From positions 1 to 27,114 of the forward strand of contig NZ_CAMLFY010000056.1 in NCBI RefSeq assembly GCF_946479415.1: 27,114 nt of DNA, given 5' to 3'. Source of the DNA: an uncultured Shinella sp. GTDB lineage: Bacteria > Pseudomonadota > Alphaproteobacteria > Rhizobiales > Rhizobiaceae. Below the pieces are notes generated by a model, which worked only from the letters and a program-made list of their open reading frames with translations, was not told the DNA's origin and did no database searches. Positions within the stretch are counted from its first letter, which is position 1. Each line of letters opens with the position of its first letter. This document shows positions 24,040 through 27,114 of this stretch, piece by piece. Both the position numbers and the translations under genes were made by a program.

Positions 24040-25248
24040 TCATTTCGTTGCCGAGGCCTGCTCGGCATGCACCGGATTGACCTTGTCGCCATCGCGGACA
24101 TAGGCGCCGGCCTTGGCCACGACCTCGTCGCCGGCCTTCAGGCCGCTGACGATTTCGAGGACCTGGCCGTCCTGGATGCCGGTTTCCACCGGCACGAGCT
24201 TGACGACGCCGTTCTCGACCTTGCGGGCCACCGTTTTGCCATCGGCTGTCGTGATGGCCGAGAGCGGCAGCACGAGGCCTTCATGCTGCTGGACGACGAT
24301 CTCGGCGCTGGCGAACATGCCGGCGCGCGCCTTGCCCGGTTCGTCGAAGCGGATGTAGACGCGACCAAGCCGGCTCTGCGGATCAAGCGTCGGCTCGACG
24401 AGGCGGATGACGCCCGAAAGCGACGCAGCGCCGCCGGCAAGCTTGACGGTCGCCTTCTGGCCGGCCGCGAGCTTGAGAACGGAGTCTTCGGACACATCGG
24501 CCTTCAGCTCGATCTCGCCGTCGCGGATGACGGTGAAGAGCGGCGAGCCGGCACCGCTGGCAATCGCACCGATCTTGGCCGTGCGGGCGGCGACGACGCC
24601 TGCGACCGGCGACTTCACGGCGGTGCGGGCAAGCTTCAGGGCGATATCGTCGATCTGGGTTTCGGCGACCTTGATGTCGGCTTCCGACACGGCGATCGCC
24701 TGTTCGGCGGAGTTGACGCGGGCGAGCGCTGCATCGGCCGTTGCCACGGCCTGATCGGCATTGGCCTGCGATTGCGAGCCGGATTTCACGAGCTTCAGCG
24801 CACGATCACGGGCGCGGATGGCCTCGTCGGCATTGGCCTTCGCTTCCACGTGCTGCGCCTTGATCTGAGCCAGCGCCGCCTTCGCCTTGGCAAGCGAGGC
24901 TTCGTTCTGGCTCTTCTGCAGAATGAGCGTGTCGTCGTTCAGGGTGGCGAGCGTTCCGTCCGCCGCGACCGTGTCACCGACATCGGCGGCGAGCGTGCGG
25001 ATGGAAAGGCCGTCGACCAGCGGCACGACATAGACCTCTTCGACGGCCTGCACCGTGCCGGTCGCGATGACGCGGTCGACGATGGTGCGCGTCTCGGCGG
25101 CGCTGACGACGATCGCCGGGAGGTTCTGGGTCTGCTGCTGCGTTTCGCCGGTGGCCGTCGCCGCATCGGCAGCGAGCGCAAGACCCGGCGTTGCCGTCAT
25201 GAAAGCGGCGACGGAAAAAGAGAGGACTTTCCTGTGTCCAGAAGCCAT
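24040..25248 (-). CDS. RND efflux membrane fusion protein (periplasmic adaptor)
   Basis: The start at 25248 gives 402 aa with a clear signal peptide (MASGHRKVLSFSVAAFMTAT, cleavage near ALAADA). The open frame to 25470 and an ATG at 25272 would add unconserved sequence before it. The mature region has the usual adaptor order. A lipoyl-type half domain (VVPLVDGLSIRTLAADVGD) is followed by an alanine-rich alpha-helical hairpin with coiled-coil character (NEASLAKAKAALAQIKAQ through ADAALARVNSAEQA). The second lipoyl half (LARTAVKSPVAGVVAART) and beta-barrel segments (RLGRVYIRFDEPGKARAGMF) complete it. It bridges the RND pump to an outer-membrane channel. The gene lies upstream of, and is co-oriented with, the pump. 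The 122-bp spacer contains a short stem at 24015-24033 (GACC ... GGTC around TTTTGCAAAA). Confidence 0.92.
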   Translation of the reverse strand: MASGHRKVLSFSVAAFMTATPGLALAADAATATGETQQQTQNLPAIVVSAAETRTIVDRVIATGTVQAVEEVYVVPLVDGLSIRTLAADVGDTVAADGTLATLNDDTLILQKSQNEASLAKAKAALAQIKAQHVEAKANADEAIRARDRALKLVKSGSQSQANADQAVATADAALARVNSAEQAIAVSEADIKVAETQIDDIALKLARTAVKSPVAGVVAARTAKIGAIASGAGSPLFTVIRDGEIELKADVSEDSVLKLAAGQKATVKLAGGAASLSGVIRLVEPTLDPQSRLGRVYIRFDEPGKARAGMFASAEIVVQQHEGLVLPLSAITTADGKTVARKVENGVVKLVPVETGIQDGQVLEIVSGLKAGDEVVAKAGAYVRDGDKVNPVHAEQASATK

Positions 25249-25502
25249 AAGCCGAACTTTCCCAAAGAGCATGACTTTATATGATCGTGATCCGGGCGTT
25301 CTTTTTGTCTTCCGGACCCTATTCCTGCCAGTATAGCGGACACGGAAAGGGCAATGTCGGCCTCTCCCAGGTTTCCCACTGTGCGGTCTATGTAATTGGC
25401 GTCCGTCAGCCTTACAAGAGGTAACGGAATGGTGCCTCATTATTTTATGCGTTTGGCTTTTCCATGGCAATGGCGACAGGACGCCGCAGTGTTTTGCCGG
25501 GG
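25249..25502 (-). other. Intergenic region upstream of the efflux operon; weak promoter candidate
   Basis: About 250 bp lack a supportable gene. Short frames here have no ribosome binding site or recognisable product. Reading the minus strand, TATACT at 25335-25330 matches the -10 consensus at five of six positions. CCGACA at 25360-25355 could serve as a poor -35 element, but the spacing of 19 bp is long. I see no clear TetR- or MarR-type palindrome that would identify a repressor of the pump. Confidence 0.35.
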
Positions 25503-25537
25503 AAACGAAAACGTGCGGGGCTTGCGGCCCCGCACGT
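25503..25537 (-). terminator. Intrinsic terminator of the NMT1-type ABC importer operon
   Basis: ACGTGCGGGGC (25511-25521) and GCCCCGCACGT (25527-25537) form a perfect 11-bp stem with a 5-nt loop. On the minus strand the stem runs into TTTTCGTTT. It lies 21 bp after the stop of the substrate-binding-protein gene, so this gene is the last of its operon. Confidence 0.85.
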
Positions 25538-25558
25538 CGATGCCCTCGGGTGAGGGGA

Positions 25559-26551
25559 TTATTTCAGTGCTTCGTCCGTGACTTCATGCGTCCAGGCGCC
25601 TTCCGGCTCCTTGGAGATAACAGGATCGGAACCGCCGGCCAGAAGCGAGGCGACGGTGCGCTTGTAGTCCGCCTCGTCGAGCGCGCCGTTGGAGCCGGCC
25701 GTCAGCTTGGCGACTTCGCCCATCATGAACTTCTGGTGCGCTTCAGTCTGTGCACCGGTCGAGTCGTTTTCCAGAACGATGCCCGCGGCTTCGTCCGGGT
25801 TCGCTTCGGCGTATTTCCAGCCCTTCATGGAGGCGCGCACGAACTTGACCATCTTCTCCTTGAAGGCCGGGTCTGCGAGCTTGTCCTGCAGAACATAGAG
25901 GCCGTCTTCCAGCGTTGCCACGCCCTGGTCCTCATATTTGAAGGTCACGAGGTCTTCCGGCTTGATGCCGGCATCGAGAACCTGGCCATATTCATTGTAG
26001 GTCATGGTCGAGATGCAGGCGGCCTGCTTCTGGATCAGCGGATCGACGTTGAAGCCCTGCTTGAGGACCGTGACACCATCCGGACCGCCTTCGGTCGGGA
26101 TCTTCAGGTGGCTCATCCAGGACAGGAACGGATATTCGTTGCCGAAGAACCAGACGCCGAGCGTCTTGCCCTTGAAATCCTCAGGACCCTTGACGCCGGA
26201 TTCCTTCAGACAGGTCAGCATCATGCCCGAAGACTTGAACGGCTGGGCGATATTGACGAGCGCAACACCCTTTTCGCGGGTGGCAAGCGCTGATGGCATC
26301 CAGTCGACGATGACGTCGGCGCCGCCGCCGGCGATCACTTGTGCCGGTGCGATATCCGGGCCGCCCGGCTTGATGTCGACGTCGAGGCCTTCTTCCTCAT
26401 AGTAGCCCTTGTCCTTCGCGACATAATAGCCGGCGAACTGGGCCTGGGTGACCCATTTCAGCTGGAGCGTCACCTTGTCGGCGGCCTCCGCCTGGAATGC
26501 AGCAAGCGAGAAGGCGCTTGCGAGAAGCATCGAAGCAATCGTCTTTTTCAT
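25559..26551 (-). CDS. ABC transporter substrate-binding protein, NMT1/THI5 (ThiY/SsuA) type
   Basis: The start at 26551, with GAGGGA about 6 nt ahead, gives 330 aa beginning with a signal peptide (MKKTIASMLLASAFSLAAFQ, cleavage after AEA). The open frame to 26704 only shadows the permease gene. The mature N-terminus reads VTLQLKWVTQAQFAGYYVAK, followed by KGYYEEEGLDVDIKPGG. This is the classic opening of the NMT1/THI5-like family, which binds thiamine pyrimidine precursors, riboflavin, or other small heterocycles, and is related to taurine/nitrate binders. GVWFFGNEYPFLSWM and the aromatic TMTYNEYGQV segment line the predicted cleft. The upstream permease confirms an importer. From recollection, rhizobial relatives lie near pyrimidine-degradation genes, so a pyrimidine-type ligand is a guess. 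Confidence 0.85.
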   Translation of the reverse strand: MKKTIASMLLASAFSLAAFQAEAADKVTLQLKWVTQAQFAGYYVAKDKGYYEEEGLDVDIKPGGPDIAPAQVIAGGGADVIVDWMPSALATREKGVALVNIAQPFKSSGMMLTCLKESGVKGPEDFKGKTLGVWFFGNEYPFLSWMSHLKIPTEGGPDGVTVLKQGFNVDPLIQKQAACISTMTYNEYGQVLDAGIKPEDLVTFKYEDQGVATLEDGLYVLQDKLADPAFKEKMVKFVRASMKGWKYAEANPDEAAGIVLENDSTGAQTEAHQKFMMGEVAKLTAGSNGALDEADYKRTVASLLAGGSDPVISKEPEGAWTHEVTDEALK

Positions 26552-26576
26552 GTCAGTTCCCTCTTTCTTCTTTGTT

Positions 26577-27114
26577 TTACGCCTGTCCACCACGGACAGA
26601 CGGATGCCAGAACGTGACGATCCGCTCGATGAGCGCGACCGCCCCATAGAAGGCGGAACCAGCCACCGCGGCAACCGCGATTTCGGCCCAGACCATATCG
26701 ACATTCATGCGGCCCACTTCCGTGGAAATCCGGAAGCCCATGCCGACGATGGGGGTTCCGAAGAACTCGGCGACGATCGCGCCGATCAGCGCCAGCGTCG
26801 AGTTGATCTTGAGAGCGTTGAAGATGAAGGGCCAAGCGGCGGGAAGGCGCAGCTTGACGAGCGTCTGGAACCAGTCGGCGGCATAGGTGCGCATCAGGTC
26901 GCGCTCCATGTGGCTGGTTGCGGCAAGGCCGGAGACCGTGTTCACCAGCATCGGGAAGAAGGTCATGATGACGACGACGGCGACCTTCGACTGCCAGTCG
27001 AAGCCGAACCACATGACCATGATCGGCGCAACGCCGATGACCGGCAGCGCCGAGACGAAGTTGCCGAGCGGCAGCAGCCCCTTTTGCAGGAATGGCGAGC
27101 GATCGATGAGGATG
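26577..27114 (-). CDS. ABC transporter permease of the NMT1-type importer (partial at right edge)
   Basis: The frame continues upstream without a stop to the window edge (about 178 residues visible), so the true start lies outside. The visible part includes LPLGNFVSALPVIGVAPIMV, membrane segments such as VAVVVIMTFFPMLVNTVSGL, and the cytoplasmic EAA-type loop (TYAADWFQTLVKLRLPAAWP), in which the G of the EAA---G motif is not obvious. The segments ALIGAIVAEFFGTPIVGMGF and AVAAVAGSAFYGAVALIERI close the protein. This is the BPD_transp_1 fold of SsuC/TauC/ThiX-type permeases. The gene ends 25 bp before the substrate-binding-protein gene, which carries its ribosome binding site in that gap. The ATPase gene is expected further upstream, outside the window. 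Confidence 0.9.
   Translation of the reverse strand, partial: ILIDRSPFLQKGLLPLGNFVSALPVIGVAPIMVMWFGFDWQSKVAVVVIMTFFPMLVNTVSGLAATSHMERDLMRTYAADWFQTLVKLRLPAAWPFIFNALKINSTLALIGAIVAEFFGTPIVGMGFRISTEVGRMNVDMVWAEIAVAAVAGSAFYGAVALIERIVTFWHPSVRGGQA

Noticed and set aside
24022..25284. 420-codon plus-strand frame opposite the membrane fusion protein
   Set aside because: It is an antisense shadow. The minus strand gives a signal peptide and a complete adaptor-protein architecture.

Overview
The window looks like chromosomal DNA of an alphaproteobacterium, most probably of the family Rhizobiaceae (Rhizobium/Agrobacterium/Sinorhizobium/Shinella group). The basis is the high G+C with strongly GC-biased third codon positions, the rhizobial gene order ureD-ureA-orf-ureB-orfs-ureC-ureE-ureF-ureG, a livHMGF-livJ operon directly upstream of it, and soxDAG sarcosine oxidase genes. 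I see no tRNA, rRNA, CRISPR, insertion sequence or phage gene. Family assignments come from motifs and overall sequence character, not from database searches.

Layout. (1) 1-6246, plus strand: the tail of soxD, then soxA and soxG (heterotetrameric sarcosine oxidase), followed by a dimethylglycine/sarcosine-dehydrogenase-like flavoprotein with a GcvT-type folate domain. Together these form a demethylation module for glycine-betaine breakdown (dimethylglycine to sarcosine to glycine). A likely terminator closes it. (2) 6247-12138, plus: a control region with a perfect 8-6-8 palindrome and a hairpin leader, then livH-livM-livG-livF, a small membrane protein, and a separately led periplasmic binding protein (livJ), ending in a strong terminator. 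(3) 12235-19701, plus: the urease cluster ureD, ureA, ureB, ureC, ureE, ureF and ureG. Four non-urease genes are inserted in it: a DUF1272 cysteine-rich protein, an LprI-like secreted protein, a sialyltransferase-like (GT29/GT42-like) protein, and a membrane diguanylate cyclase. (4) 19764-25248, minus: a Crp/Fnr-family regulator with a perfect FNR box in class II promoter geometry, then an RND efflux pump and its membrane fusion protein (transcribed fusion protein first). (5) 25559-27114, minus: the substrate-binding protein and partial permease of an NMT1/THI5-type ABC importer that continues past the right edge.

How it fits together: much of the window concerns nitrogen acquisition. Methylated glycines are demethylated, amino acids (or possibly amides/urea) are imported by the Liv system, and urea is hydrolysed by urease with its nickel chaperones. 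The most unusual items are a geometrically clean H-type pseudoknot in the ureD-ureA spacer, the sialyltransferase-like protein and the I-site-less diguanylate cyclase inside the urease cluster, and the self-consistent FNR-box promoter in front of a regulator with an FNR-like recognition helix.
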